Positions 47,346 to 59,199 of a DNA stretch of 64,000 nt are shown here, piece by piece. The DNA is taken from positions 3,360,166-3,424,165 of the forward strand of contig NC_087069.1 in assembly GCF_963678635.1 (NCBI RefSeq), read 5' to 3'. Source of the stretch: Symsagittifera roscoffensis (Eukaryota; Xenacoelomorpha; Acoela; Convolutidae). The translations under genes and the position numbers were made by a program. The number at the start of each line of letters is the position of its first letter. The first letter of the stretch is position 1. The notes beneath the pieces were generated by a model, which was not told the origin of the DNA, did no database searches, and saw only the letters and a program-made list of their open reading frames with translations.

Positions 47346-47349
47346 CAAC

Positions 47350-48860
47350 AGAAACGTAGAAAAACTTAATGTCAATTGACGCAGGAAAGGAGGAAAATTA
47401 TAACGTCTTCATTTGAAAAAAAATTGAGCTTTCGAGATTCAAAGAAAACAACATATGGCCATAACGCTCTTTGAATTCACAGACAATTCAACTTCGAGAT
47501 AAAGGGGATCAAAAGATTAATTTTTGTTTCCTCTGCGAAATCTGTCAATTAAAATCCACGTCACATACAAGAATTCGCTCATTTTCTTCATGACCTTCAC
47601 GCTGTGTTGTTCGATAGAGGAATTTGGCTTCCCTAGAAAGCAAACGTAATTGAAAAGAAACCGAAATTGAAGCCGAGAAAAATAAACTTGAGCCTGAAGA
47701 TTTGTTCCCAAAAAACAAATAATCATAACGACGGGGGGCTGATCTAGGATTTTCTCCAGAGGAGGAGGACAAAAATTCGAAAAATTTGTCGACCTATTTT
47801 TTAGCTAGACTAAATTGATGTTCCGAGCTCTCCCAAATCATGATAAAGACCCTATTTTGACAAACTTTCTGCGCCGCAAAAAAATTTCGAACAAGTCCAA
47901 AAACATGTTTTTAGGAACTTTTTGGTGTGTTTTGAACAAAAAATCCAGTGGTATCATGTCAAAGGCAGATCATTAAATTAAAGATCGATAACAAAAGTTC
48001 TTAGGATTGATCCCTGTGGAACACATTTAATTGCAAGTCTATCGGACACCACGCCATTGAGATGATCTACACGTATGCAGTTGCTAAGATAAAAAACATA
48101 ATAAGCAAATAACAACATTCAGCGAAAAACTGATGAAGCATTTTAGAATCTAGTTTTCTATAACTTTATTAACCTTTCAAAAAATAAAGTTCCTCAAACA
48201 CCATTTTTCTGAAAACGAGATCAATAAACTTTTTTCAATCTGCTTCTATTATTAAATAGAAAAAATTTTTTTGATAGTATTTACAAAAATTATAGACAGA
48301 GGCGAAGCGGAGCTTCGCATCAATTGCGAAACAGCGAAAACGCATCATTGCAAGCTAACAGAAACCAAAAAGACTGAGATGAAATAACTAAGATGAAAAC
48401 CCTTTAAAAAATTAACAATTTTGTCGGAAATACTGAAAATTACGGAAATCCTCAAACAAAAAAACAGACGAGGAACATAACAACTAGCATTAAATAAGCA
48501 TTGACTATTTTGAGACTTTCACTGAGACAAAAACACAAGGTTAGACGCCAATTGAGCCGAAAACAAAAAATGCCATAAGATCTTGTTGTCATCAAAAACT
48601 TTGAGCGATTGAATTTTGAATTTATATACTATCAACCGACCCAATTTAATCAAAAGAAGACTAACCGTTTTCTATCTCTAAATCGAGCCGAAACCATTCA
48701 AGCCGAATAAAACAAAACTCAGCCAATATATCAGTCAGGCATAGTAAATGTTAAAAACTACCGGAGTTAATCAACGACACGTGAGACTACAAAGAAAAAT
48801 GCTTAAAGACGAAAAAACATTATCCGACAAGCTAGAGTCCGACTGTTCCATTTTCACTGA
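47350..48860. other. Intergenic sequence
   Basis: No gene recognised. Contains a short stem GCGAAGC-GGA-GCTTCGC at about 48304-48320. Confidence 0.35.
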
Positions 48861-48864
48861 AAAT

Positions 48865-49080
48865 AATAATAATCCGACCGGAACTCAAATCCAGACCATG
48901 GGGTGCAAATGCAACCGCTCTACCTCCAGGCTAAGTGAGAGGGGGCTTGAAAATTACGAAGAATCGATAAAAAAGCAACATCAATTTCAATTACACATGT
49001 GTAAGAACAGTTGTTTACCGGAAAAAAGTCTAGGTCCCGATTACAAGACACTTGCGTTCGCAATTGCTATCAAAAAATGA
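48865..49080 (-). repeat. tRNA-like SINE copy
   Basis: Minus strand: A-box-like TAGCCTGGAGGTAGAGCGG (about 48935) and B-box-like GGATTTGAGTTCC (about 48890). The plus side carries GTAAGAACAGTTGTTTACCG and GATTACAAGACACTTGCG, shared with 51640-51715. Confidence 0.6.
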
Positions 49081-49084
49081 TTCT

Positions 49085-51365
49085 ATAATCGTTTTTTTTC
49101 AACATAACCACCAGACAAATCGAAAAAGTCATGAACGGAAGGAAATAGAAAAAAATGAATCAAATGTCAAACCGCGAAAAATCAAGTTGCAGCGTTGAAA
49201 AATTTTCCCTGATTAGAAATTTAGAAAAAATTATGTTATTTAAATAAAAACCATATAAACCTAAGAAATTCTGGAATCAATTCAATAATAGCCGCCAAAC
49301 CGTTACTAAACTCCCTTCTATAACTCAAGTGAATGAAGTTAGCGAACGTTATAACACAAATCAAAAGGAAACGATCGGTTCTCGATTGTATAATTTCAAT
49401 AAATGAAAAAAGTACTTATTGGTTAACAAGTTTAATCTACCACATCTCCGAACTAGCAAATGATAACTTATAATTTACATTTGAGATTATCTACAATCAA
49501 ATCTGAGAAAATTAATCTATTATAGAAACAAGTCCAAAATCAACATTCTGGCTTCTTTTAAACAAACTCAAATTTTATTTCTTTTTAAAAATTGTTTAAT
49601 CACAGAAAGCTTCAATCTGAAAAAAAACGTATCCCACAAAAGAATTCCGATTTCTTAATTTGTTCTGGCTCAGCAAAATCGAAGAAACTTTAAAATACTT
49701 CGAGGAAAGCACCTAGTTCTATAATTACAAGAACAAACTAGAATATTTTTAACAGATTATTTGCACTAATTTAAGCGGAACGGTTTAAAAGCAGCCTTTC
49801 TGTTAAAATTCAAACTTGTGAGGTCACGAGTGAGTTTAACCGTATTATCAGCAGCTGCCACAAAATCCTGCTCCATATTGTGAGTTCCTGTCTGCTCCGT
49901 TCAACTGCAGTCCACTCCTGTTCCGGTTTCCTCTCACATTCTCGTCTGTTTCCCACAGACCAGGTGTCTGGATGATCTGAACACAGGTCAAATTGCAACA
50001 CTGTCAAATTAACCATACGCACTTGCTCTCAAAACTAGGGGTCGTTTTTCGCCATAGTGTTTTGACATAGATGACCTTAAATTTCTTTGATTGAGTGTCT
50101 GTGAAGTTGATGGGTGTCTCAAAAAAAACATCAGCCAACTTCGAAAAACAAACCACGCATACGGTAATGCTTCGGGGAAAATTGCTCGAATCGCAGAAAC
50201 TGACTTAACTTTTACTGCAGCTCCCAACTTAATGCAGCACCCAAATTGAGTTACGCTAGATCTCTTCGGAGACTTTAAGAATAAAGTAAAGCTGTCGATA
50301 TCAAGCTAAAATCAGAAAACCTAGAGATCAACCAACTTCCAAATCGCATTTATTTCTCAGATGAAGCAAAATTAAAATTCTCCGAAGCTGTATGTCAGAT
50401 TCCATAAAACTCATTTTGGCATCATTAGTGGCAAAATTCAACTTCCAGATTCCTAGATTTTTGTCATTTTTCAAAAGTAAGAAGACTCCCTAAATCCCCT
50501 GAGTTTTAATCTGAAAAAAGGCGGAAACTAAAAATCAAGCTAGCAAGGTCAAGGTACCACAAAAATGTTTTAAATTTTTTAACGCTTACAAACGGTAACA
50601 ACTTTCAATCAAAATATGGATGATAACTTAAAGCGTGGAAATCTATCTGCACTTGAATGAATTAAATCAGTAGAATGCAAAGAGCTGCTAAAACACGCAC
50701 TGATACGGAATTTGTGGACGTTTTATCTATTCAACGCGGTTTTCACAAAACCGAATAAGTAGTTGATTGAATGGAGCGTACAACAAAATTTTAAAACGTC
50801 CTGGATTTAACTCCCAGCGCAGTAATTATTGACGCTTGAAATTAATTCCAAGAAACGATATTAACGAAAAAAATGGGCGTGCGCCAAAAACTTGCATTTA
50901 TGAGATCTGTCAGATCTAGATTCACATAGTAAACAACCCAAATGTCTTTGAGGCAACTGATTTCGTCAATTACGAGTGGGAAAATGGATGCAACATCAGC
51001 ACCATGGCCATCCATGCTGGAGGCAGCTGTCCAAGTCTGATTTCGTTGTATAGTCTACTCAGAGAAAAAGAATCACACTTATACGCACACATACGTACAT
51101 AAACACAATCATATAACAACGGAATCAAAAATTTACGTGGAGGAATCAAAGCTGACAATCTTCTTTAGCAGACACAATTTGAGCCGAAAAAAATGATTTA
51201 AAGAACTCAAGTGCTAACTCGCACCTGAGACTGTAATGATTAACACATGCACATGTAACTATAATGAAAGTTTCTTACAGCCTAAGAAAGATCCTTGATT
51301 AGGCAACTAGGCCGACAACATTTCTGCAGACAACAAATGATCAGATTTTTTTTTAAATGCTCCAA
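49085..51365. other. Intergenic sequence with a less AT-rich patch at 49.8-50.25 kb
   Basis: The patch has minus ORFs 49810-50022 and 50009-50227 and a short minus frame starting MEQDFVAAADNTVKLTRDLT (about 49880-49765). The last loosely resembles an acyl-CoA-binding protein start but soon ends. Nothing is firm enough to call a gene. Confidence 0.3.
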
Positions 51366-51369
51366 GTCC

Positions 51370-51720
51370 CCCTTAAACTAAAATCAGCAACAATTGTAAT
51401 TGCAACTACCAAGAGAGTTGGTTACAGCACAAGCATAATCCATGACGTGGCAACTAAGCCGACAAAACTTGAGCAGACAATCAAAACTCAATTTTAATTG
51501 AAAAACTTTTCTCAATTGCGTACATACTGAAAAAAAACAAGGTCCCACCGAGTCTCAAACCCCAGATCTTAGACCAAGTAGGAAAAAAAACCTTTAATTT
51601 TAACATTATAAAGAGAAAACAATAAAAAAACAAAAAAAAAACAAGATTTGTAAAAAAAGTTGTTTAAGAGAAAAAGACAAGTTCTGATTACAATTCACTC
51701 GCAAGTGTATTTAACAACAA
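51370..51720 (-). repeat. tRNA-like SINE copy, longest seen
   Basis: It combines the block AAACTTGAGCAGACAA (as at 37700), the box region (minus-strand GGGTTTGAGACTC at about 51560) and the tail AGATTTGTAAAAAAAGTTGTTTA...CTCGCAAGTGTA. It therefore links the partial copies into one family. Confidence 0.6.
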
Positions 51721-51729
51721 ATTATCAAT

Positions 51730-52590
51730 GATTATTTTATCGATAACTCAGTCCCAGTTTCGTATTGGCGAGGTTTGTAATTGTTTCGTAGTGCAGTTGT
51801 TTTATAGCTGGTTTGCGATGATGTCTACCATTTCAGATCGATAGATACTCTGAAGGGGCACAGTAAGCGTGGAAGCGCTTTATTGAATCAACATTGATAG
51901 TTAGCTCTGTTTATCATAAAGCTAGTTGAGTCGGCAATACCGTAAAGACTGATGAACTCAATAGTCTTCTGGTGAACGTACAATATACGGCGTGTAAAGG
52001 CTTCCCTTCGAGTATAGATTTTTGAATTTTACAGTAGATGCAGGAAGATAGGAAAAAAACAACTCGTGAATAGAAGAAACCGCGACAAATTAATACCTTC
52101 GATTCAACTATGTGTGAAGCAAGGCGCCCAACGCTTCGAGCGATAAGGCTGCTTAGAGAATAAGCATTGAGTGAATTTGAACACTGGAAAATCATTCGGA
52201 AAATTTGAATCAACCCAGAAACCGAAGCTTCAACCAATCACCTTGGGTAGTACTGGTCCCGCGTCAAAGCAAACTTCGGTCAATTCTGTGAGTCATGGGT
52301 CAGTCTGGTGCTAAATTATCTGGATGAGTTTGTGGTCTAGCGAAACGGACTGTACAGTATTGAATCTTTCTTCAAAACTTCTACAGTTTCTGAAATGAGT
52401 ATTAGTAGTAAAAGACTTCAATTACCCAAAAAAGAGTACAAATTCATGAACGAAATTTAAAAAATGATTAAAAACCAGCAAAAACATAGAAAAAAAAACT
52501 TCGCAAATAGTTAATTAAAAAATTTAGCAAACACATATGAGCAGCATCGGCACTTCAAGTACAATATTTAAGTTATGTGCAGGTTATATA
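51730..52590. other. Unassigned sequence
   Basis: The minus frame 51914-52237 (107 codons) has no domain I recognise. It lies downstream of LINE RT traces on the same strand and may be part of that element. Confidence 0.3.
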
Positions 52591-52599
52591 CGCTTCTGG

Positions 52600-53150
52600 A
52601 GTGCCCCTGAAGAGAGATTCGTATTAAACGCTTGAAGGTTGACGACGGGTCTATTATTTTGATGTTGACTAATTGGACAGAACCGTTGAAACAATCAAAA
52701 TCTCTGAAGAAAAAGACGACTTTGTCAACTGCTTGTGCACAAACCAATGCTTCAGTCGAAGAATCTAAGTACCTCTGGTTCCTCTGCGACGTTTTGAGGC
52801 AAAAAACTCAAAAAGATAGCACTTGAGGCCTAATATGATGGTGCTAAAAAAGCGGATATCTTGATGAACTTGATGAAATGGTTAAAAATATTCTATGAGA
52901 GTACCATCCATATAAACACCCTGGTAGCGATTATCTTGATGAAATGGCAATTTCGGATCATCGGCAGCATTGAAATAATGAAACAAAACTTATCAGCGTT
53001 GAAACTCAATTGTATATCAGACGTCCTTCAGTTTAAGACATCTATATTGTCTTGCAAGTTTCGCTTTAAATCAGATCCTGTTGCTTATAATTTCGTGTCA
53101 TCGGCCTAACAAAAACAACTGAGAGAGTCCGCATATCGTGAATGAAAATG
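52600..53150 (-). mobile_element. LINE reverse transcriptase remnant
   Basis: Minus strand near 53107-52985: ADDTKL, then ATGSDLKRNLQDNIDVL and QLSFNADK. These are the ordered RT motifs around and after the catalytic ADD. In-frame stops (one right before ADDT, others after) show decay. Boundaries are approximate. Confidence 0.6.
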
Positions 53151-53699
53151 ATGAAAACAAAAATATACTTTCTTTTGTAAAGAACTTTTACCAATTTTTA
53201 AATCAGATTCAGCAACTGCGCTTTGAAAGTTTTCAGAGGATGTGTTGGTTGTAGACAAAAGCCGGGGTCTGGCAGATTGAATTTCGCCAAACTAAATGAG
53301 CTCGACGTAACATATCAGTATGACATATATCGTAGAAATTCAACTTCTTCAATAGCCCAAACAGTCTACTAGGTTTAAACAAAACATGGTTCTATTGAAA
53401 TAACTCCAACACCACCTCAAATGTTTGCATTGCTACCAAAGAAGACTCCAGAAAAGTATGAAACATGATCTGGCAGCAAGTTTTGAATTGCGGCATTTGA
53501 AAACCTGAAAGACTATCGATCAAGGTTCGCTCAAGCATTGCGTAGAAGAAAAAGGTCAAGCATACCCAAAAGACAGTTGGAAAGTAATATTTAAACCAGA
53601 GGTGAAGCTGCGCTTCGCAAATACTTACGAGAACACGGCAAAAAAAAAACCAGCTCTATCAAGTGACATTCAAAAAGTAGCAATAAGCCTCGAGTTTGC

Positions 53700-53825
53700 A
53701 TTTTTTGGGCTTTTTAAGCATCCGTAGCTGAATGGTTAGTGCATGAGACTCAAATTTGCCAGGTAGCAGATTTGAGTCTCACGCACTAACCATTCAGCTA
53801 CGGATGCTTAAAAATCCCAAAAAAT
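53700..53825. repeat. 126-bp near-perfect hairpin built on a tRNA-like SINE head
   Basis: Arms 53700-53758 and 53767-53825 (59 bp each) pair with three mismatches around an 8-nt loop CCAGGTAG. Each arm contains the tRNA-like A-box head (GTAGCTGAATGGTTAGTGC) and about 20 bp of T-rich flank. The loop side holds a B-box-like AGATTTGAGTCTC. Confidence 0.85.
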
Positions 53826-53829
53826 AGGC

Positions 53830-54458
53830 AACAATAATGCAGCTACAAATGCTAATGAATTGCCAATTGGATGCAGCAAAAGTAACATCAAATACAAAAG
53901 CATTTAACTTTGCATGTAAAAAATTGCAAACCAAAAGCCACATTATGTATAAATTATGCATTTTAAAGAATTATGAGATAAATTGAGTTAAATTTCTGAA
54001 ATCGAGATTTTATGTTTTTTTGTTTGAAACAAACAGCTTTCTTCGGTTCAATTGATGAATTAAAAATGCTTCGCAAGGGTAACTAGAGGATGCAAAAAGT
54101 GCCTGACTTTTTAAATAAAATATTTCAACTTTTAAGTTCGGATGGAGTTATAAAGCTCGCTGAAATTCAAATATGGAATGATTGACCCCTGTGTAATAAA
54201 GTTAAGCCAATTTAAAAAAACTGGAGCAATGTAATTTATGCACCGCCGGTAAATCTGAAAACTAAAACCCATTGCAAGACAAAATAAAGGAAATTTGCTT
54301 AAACAAACTGACCTAGACAAAAAGAAATTCATTTCGCTCGTTTGCACTTGCTTATACTTCTATCAAAAAAATTTGGACCAGTATTTGTGACACTTCATTT
54401 TAAAACTACCTCTTATTATTGTTTATAAATTATCAGAAAAAGCAAAGACGAACTTTAC
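53830..54458. other. Sequence downstream of RAB18-like exon 4
   Basis: The last RAB18 exon (C-terminal variable region and prenylation Cys) was not found here. One phase-compatible candidate at 53291-53233 lacks C-terminal Cys residues and lies near LINE text, so I do not accept it. Confidence 0.3.
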
Positions 54459-56369
54459 CGACCAGTTCTTCGAATGCGCACTGAACTCCTTCTCTGATCT
54501 TGGCGGATGCTTTGATGAAAAGCATGGAATGTTTCTTGGCGTAGTTCAAGCCTTCTTCCCGGCTCACTTCTCGGTCGCTCTTGTCTGTCTTGTTACCCAC
54601 TAGCATCTTCACCACATTAGAGTGCGTTGAGTACATGTCCAGTTCCCGCATCCACACGCCCAATTGGTCGAAGGAAGATCGCGAAGTCACATCGTACACT
54701 AGGAAAAAACGAATGTATTGCTTGTGATTCATACGACAACGTATAGAAAATTTTTTCACTAAAATATTGTTTATCGCATTTTATATTCGCATTCGTAAAA
54801 TAATGTTAACATACATCAATAAAACTGCATGGCGGGTCAGCCGACAAAAAATATGCAGCGTCGAAGCTTAAAAAAAATTTAAAACTACATCTACCAAAAT
54901 TACATATCACAAATTGTTTCGAATGATAATCATTTCAGAAAAAAACATGCCGAGAGAAAATCTTTGGCCTTAACCTAGTATTTTAATACAAAACAAAGCG
55001 GTAACTAAGCAGGCAATACTTAGGTGGACGACTGATGCGCCGAAAAATGATCCATTTAAATCTGGGCATACAAAAAATTTCGAAACTCGATGTGTAGAAG
55101 TTCCCTCTCTTTTTCAAAATTAACAGAAAAAATTCAGTTCCGAGTCGTTAAATTTAATAAATTTTTTTAAAAAAAACATAGCTGTTTGAAATGAATTTGG
55201 CTGCTCGAGGCTAAATTTTTTTCGCTTGAATGAAATTGTGCCTTTAGATTTTTGAGAGACCCAAAAAGTTCTTTTACGCAAAAAAAAAATCAAAAATTTT
55301 GATCAAAAATCAAAGATTTAGCATAATGCGTGACTGTATCTTACACATTGACCGAAATCCTGAAAAAAAATTCTCTGAAATAAGTGTGGCGTTTCAAAAG
55401 CGACATTTACTAACTGAAAGTTTTTCTCGCAAGGTAACCCATTTAGTGTATAACGATATCAAGTTTTCGTGCTCGAAGACAGCTTCATTAATTTGTTTAG
55501 CTATGTAATCATGCAAGTTTTGATGCAGCGGATATAAAGTCAGACAGCAAAAGTGTTCGTACAGCAGTTTTTGAGCATCAAAATTTTGATAGCGTTTTAG
55601 ACGGAATAGGCTGGCTTTAGAAAATCTGTTCAACTTCAGAGATTTTAATATTCGCCAAATATCTAATGGTATAATTGATTCAGCAAAATTCAGGCCTGAA
55701 ACTAATTCAGAGAAAAATAGTTAAGCAAAACCAGCCAATCGATGCTTGATTTATTTGCAAAAAAAACCTCAAAGATCTCTCCCGAAAAGTATAAGAGGCA
55801 CATTCTCTTCCTAAACAAAAAAATATCAGTCATGAACAGCCAATTTCCTTTGAAACAGCTAATTACAAAAAAAAACGGCTTTGACCGATTGGGCTATAAC
55901 TTTTTTCTGCTAGTTTAGAAAAAAAAGTTTCACATTTTTAAACAAAGCTCCAAAGTTTTTTTATTAAAATATATCCAGAATGGATCAGACTAACTTAACT
56001 CGATAAAAAATATGAAAACTTTAAAGACTCCGTCACTTTTTTAAACTTGGGTTTGAAATTGGCCATACGTTTTATATGTGATTTTTGATGGAATTTCAAA
56101 AGCAGTTTTTATGATGAAAATTGTTTCTCGTAAGGTAATCCATTTCGCGTAATAGCAAAATTTTAGTGCCTGACAACTAAAATAAGAATACTTTAGCTAT
56201 GTGATCTCATCTCATTCTGCTTATAAGAAAGATGAAAACTTCCCCAAAATGTAAATTTCTTTGCAACATATGTATACTCAGAAAATAATACACACTCCAG
56301 TAACAAGGCACTTTTGCTGCTTCATGAATACAAGGCTTTAAAAAAACTAGTGTTAAAAAAACTTCTACA

Positions 56370-56470
56370 TGTTCAAACCTGCCACCTACAGGTTTCGAGT
56401 CTCGTGTCTTGAACATTCGGCTATATGCCATTGCTAACTTCAAAACACCAGCCACCAAAAAGAATTGAGC
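56370..56470 (-). repeat. tRNA-like SINE head
   Basis: Minus strand reads TAGCCGAATGTTCAAGAC, then GAGACTCGAAACCTG-TAGGTGG-CAGGTTTGAACATG. The A-box/B-box order and a small internal stem resemble the head at 53710-53770. Confidence 0.5.
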
Positions 56471-58309
56471 ATAAAAACTCAAACTATGTTTTGATGCTTC
56501 TATTGAGCACTTTTATATCCGAGTTAGTGGACTGACTGTATGACACTATTCTCGAGGGTTTGCTCGAGTAAAAAGTGAATAATCCTTAAAGACAAATAGT
56601 TCTTATATCACTTAAAATCCATTTTTTTTAAAATGAAGTTGGATATGGAACAGAAACTTCAATAACGATCTTATTCTGCATTCACTTTCCTGGCTTCAAC
56701 TAGATGGGAAGGGATGGTGGAACCCTGTTGAGCATCACTGATTACGTCATAGAATTTTTACTGCAGCAGAAAAATTTTACCTGCAAAAAAGCTACGAACG
56801 ACAAGAAAAATTGAGGAAAAGTATTGGCTGAAAAAGGTCAATGAACGCGAGTAAACACAAAAAATGACTTGTTTTTTGAAGCAACAACAACTTTCAAAAT
56901 TCTAACAACAATTATATGGCCTTAAAGATCTTTAATTCATGTTTGACATTTTTTGATAAAAATAACCCATTTTGAGAAAAATGGATTCTTTTTTGTTTGC
57001 TGAGAAAAGTGAATACTGGAATCCACTTTCGAAACTAGAAGCCTATCATACTTTTGCGACCTTTACCCTTATGCTGTTCAATAGTGGGTATTGCATTGCC
57101 TTAAATAAAGGCATTGAACTGAACTAAAAGAAAACAACGTAAATTTCCAAAAAAAATCTGAAAAAGATTAAATCATCACGACCTACAAAGCAACTTAACA
57201 ACGTTGATTGCCACACTATAGCTTTAAAAGCAAAAAAAATCCAGACAGAAACTCCTACAACTATGTTAGTCGAAACTTCTAAGCAAAAGCCACTTCGCTT
57301 GCGCCACCAACTACGAAATTCGCGCCCATTTAAAAACAAAAGCAAACAGACAGGAATACGTTTGAACTTAAGTTAGGCCGCAATAACTCATCTCAGGCTG
57401 CTTAGGTAAAGCGGAATAGATTTTGCACGAAATTGTTCAATGATATATGTAGCTTTGCTTAGAAAAACTTCGAATCGTTTGAAAACACGAACTACTCTTA
57501 TAGCACGATTGAAGTTCGCAACTTTATATTGCTTGGCCAATTACTTTTCTACTTCAATCAAATTCATGTTTTACTGAACAAAGTTGACCATGAAATTTTT
57601 TTTTCTCCAAACTTTTTTTAAATTTTTTTTCCCTTTCAATTTCCGAAACTCAATTAGAACGATTGAAACATACCTAAATCGTATGCAAGGAGTCAATTTT
57701 AATCATGAGCAATATTTACTGAGTCATAAGAAAAACTGCATGAATAATTTTAAAAAGTTTTCATAGAGGCAAAGATGCAATGCACAAACAAGAGAAACAT
57801 AACCGCAAGATGAAGCTTAAAAAATCAAGCAAAAAATTAAAAACGGAAAAACTTTGAACGCAAAAATCCTTTAATTGAAACCTACTACCTTAAGCTTTTC
57901 AGTCTCATCTCATGGCTGTTGCCTATCTACCGTTGCTGTCCTTTATGAACCGGTCACTACTGAATCAAAATGAAAAAAAAATCAAAATTCATAAATAAAT
58001 GCAAAACTTTCAAACAATTGCCGCGAGAAAAACTTGCCGCAATTTTGAAAAAAATAAATATAACGCTTCTTTTTTTTCAAAAAATTCAAACAGAAAGAAT
58101 TCACCTCCTGAAACTCGTGCGACATTCGCCTCTCTCTTTCGTAAACAGGCAAATCAAATTTGCAAAAAAAAACTAGCTAAAAATTTCATAAAAAACTAAA
58201 CTCTAACATTGAAATACTTGACATGGAAAAAAAAGTAACAAAAAACTCTTTTTCAACTGAAGACTCAAAATCCTTTCAGTAGCTCTAGGACAGCTGTTAA
58301 ACTACAGCT

Positions 58310-58520
58310 GTAAAACATGTAACGTAGTAAAATGAAGATCCTGTGAACAAATTTCTGTATGGGGGAAAAGCCTCATACCCGACTGCAATACCCCTGCAAG
58401 GGTGAAAGCAACCAGACAACGTGGACTAAAAAAATAAATTTAAAAGACAATCTTTGTGACGACTACGTGACTCGAAGCCGTATCACCAGCTTAATCTTCA
58501 CTTAACCTACGGATTTAACT
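58310..58520 (-). repeat. tRNA-like SINE copy
   Basis: Minus-strand B-box-like GGCTTCGAGTCAC at about 58475 and A-box-like GTAGGTTAAGTGAAG near 58500. The flank CCTGTGAACAAATTTCTG...CCCGACTGCAATACCC is shared with 47270-47330. Confidence 0.5.
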
Positions 58521-59199
58521 CATCTGAGCCTGGTGAATAAGGGTCAATTATTTCACGGTTTCTCAGCAAAATTTTATTTGCTTCAACTGCTTCCTTTTCG
58601 GATCTATGTAAATTCTGACTTTTCCTAATTGCAGATTGTATGGTGGTCTGGTAAAAGGTCGGGTTGGTAAAAAGGTACATCGGTAAAACACATACCTAAA
58701 ATACAACCCCGAGCTCCTCGATAATAACTCGGAGTTAGTGTGCGAAACCTTTCTTGTCCAGCTGTATCCTAAATAAAATTGGAAAACAATCAACGCAAAG
58801 TCTCAGCAAATTAAAGCTTAAACAGCTAAACCTCACCCATATTGTAAGCTTTGACGAATTGCCATTCACTGTCAAAGTAGTGACCTTAAAATCAACTCTA
58901 ATTATTGCAGCATGATCTGGGTCAAAATTGTCATCTGTGAATCGCTGAATCGCAGAAGCAAACTAAGAATAAACGAAATACCCAAAGATAAGAAAAGCAT
59001 TAAAATGAAACCAAACGTTATTTTTCAAAAAACCAGACCTAGATTTGCCAACTCCACTATCTCCAATGATGAGAAGTTTCAAAGTAGTAATTGGTGTTTC
59101 TCCGGATTCCATTTCTCGATTTAATAGAATGAATAACTATGCATTGCTTTCACTGAAAAAATGCGCTTACTCGATAATCAATTCTGTACGAAGATTTTA

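Larger units (their letters stand above)
54700..58690. other. Large intron 3 of the RAB18-like gene, repeat-filled
   Basis: Contains SINE pieces (56370-56470, 58310-58520). Two related blocks around TTTCTCGCAAGGTAACCCATTT (55425) and TTTCTCGTAAGGTAATCCATTT (56127) are about 700 bp apart. No exon is recognised inside. The minus frame 55394-55633 has no domain. Confidence 0.45.
54459..59112 (-). pseudogene. RAB18: RAB18-like small GTPase gene, probably inactivated
   Basis: Exons: 59112-59039 (ATG; G1 GDSGVGKS), 58962-58837 (switch I), 58768-58696 (G3 [19 protein letters not shown]) and 54698-54459 (YDVTSRSSF, G4 VGNKTDK, G5 SAK, then GVQCAFEELV). GVQCAFEELV and KHSMLFI are characteristic of RAB18, which works at ER and lipid-droplet membranes. 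Introns are 76, 68 and 3997 nt with proper GT-AG and matching phases. Exon 2 has an 8-bp tandem duplication (GCGATTCA twice, about 58939-58954) that breaks the frame. The switch I block reads AAIIRVDF rather than the usual AATIGVDF. The last exon with prenylation Cys is not found. Retained introns indicate a duplicated rather than processed copy. Confidence 0.75.

Noticed and set aside
49765-49880. Acyl-CoA-binding-protein-like start (MEQDFVAAADNTVKLTRDLT)
   Set aside because: Similarity is limited to a few residues and the frame ends soon after without the conserved family core.
53233-53291. Candidate last exon of the RAB18-like gene (phase-compatible, contains CQTPAF)
   Set aside because: It lacks C-terminal Cys residues for prenylation, and an alternative frame ending CFC is really the text just before a LINE ADDT motif.
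53700-53825. Functional tRNA gene
   Set aside because: A- and B-box-like words are present, but the 3' half is an inverted copy of the 5' half, so no normal cloverleaf forms.
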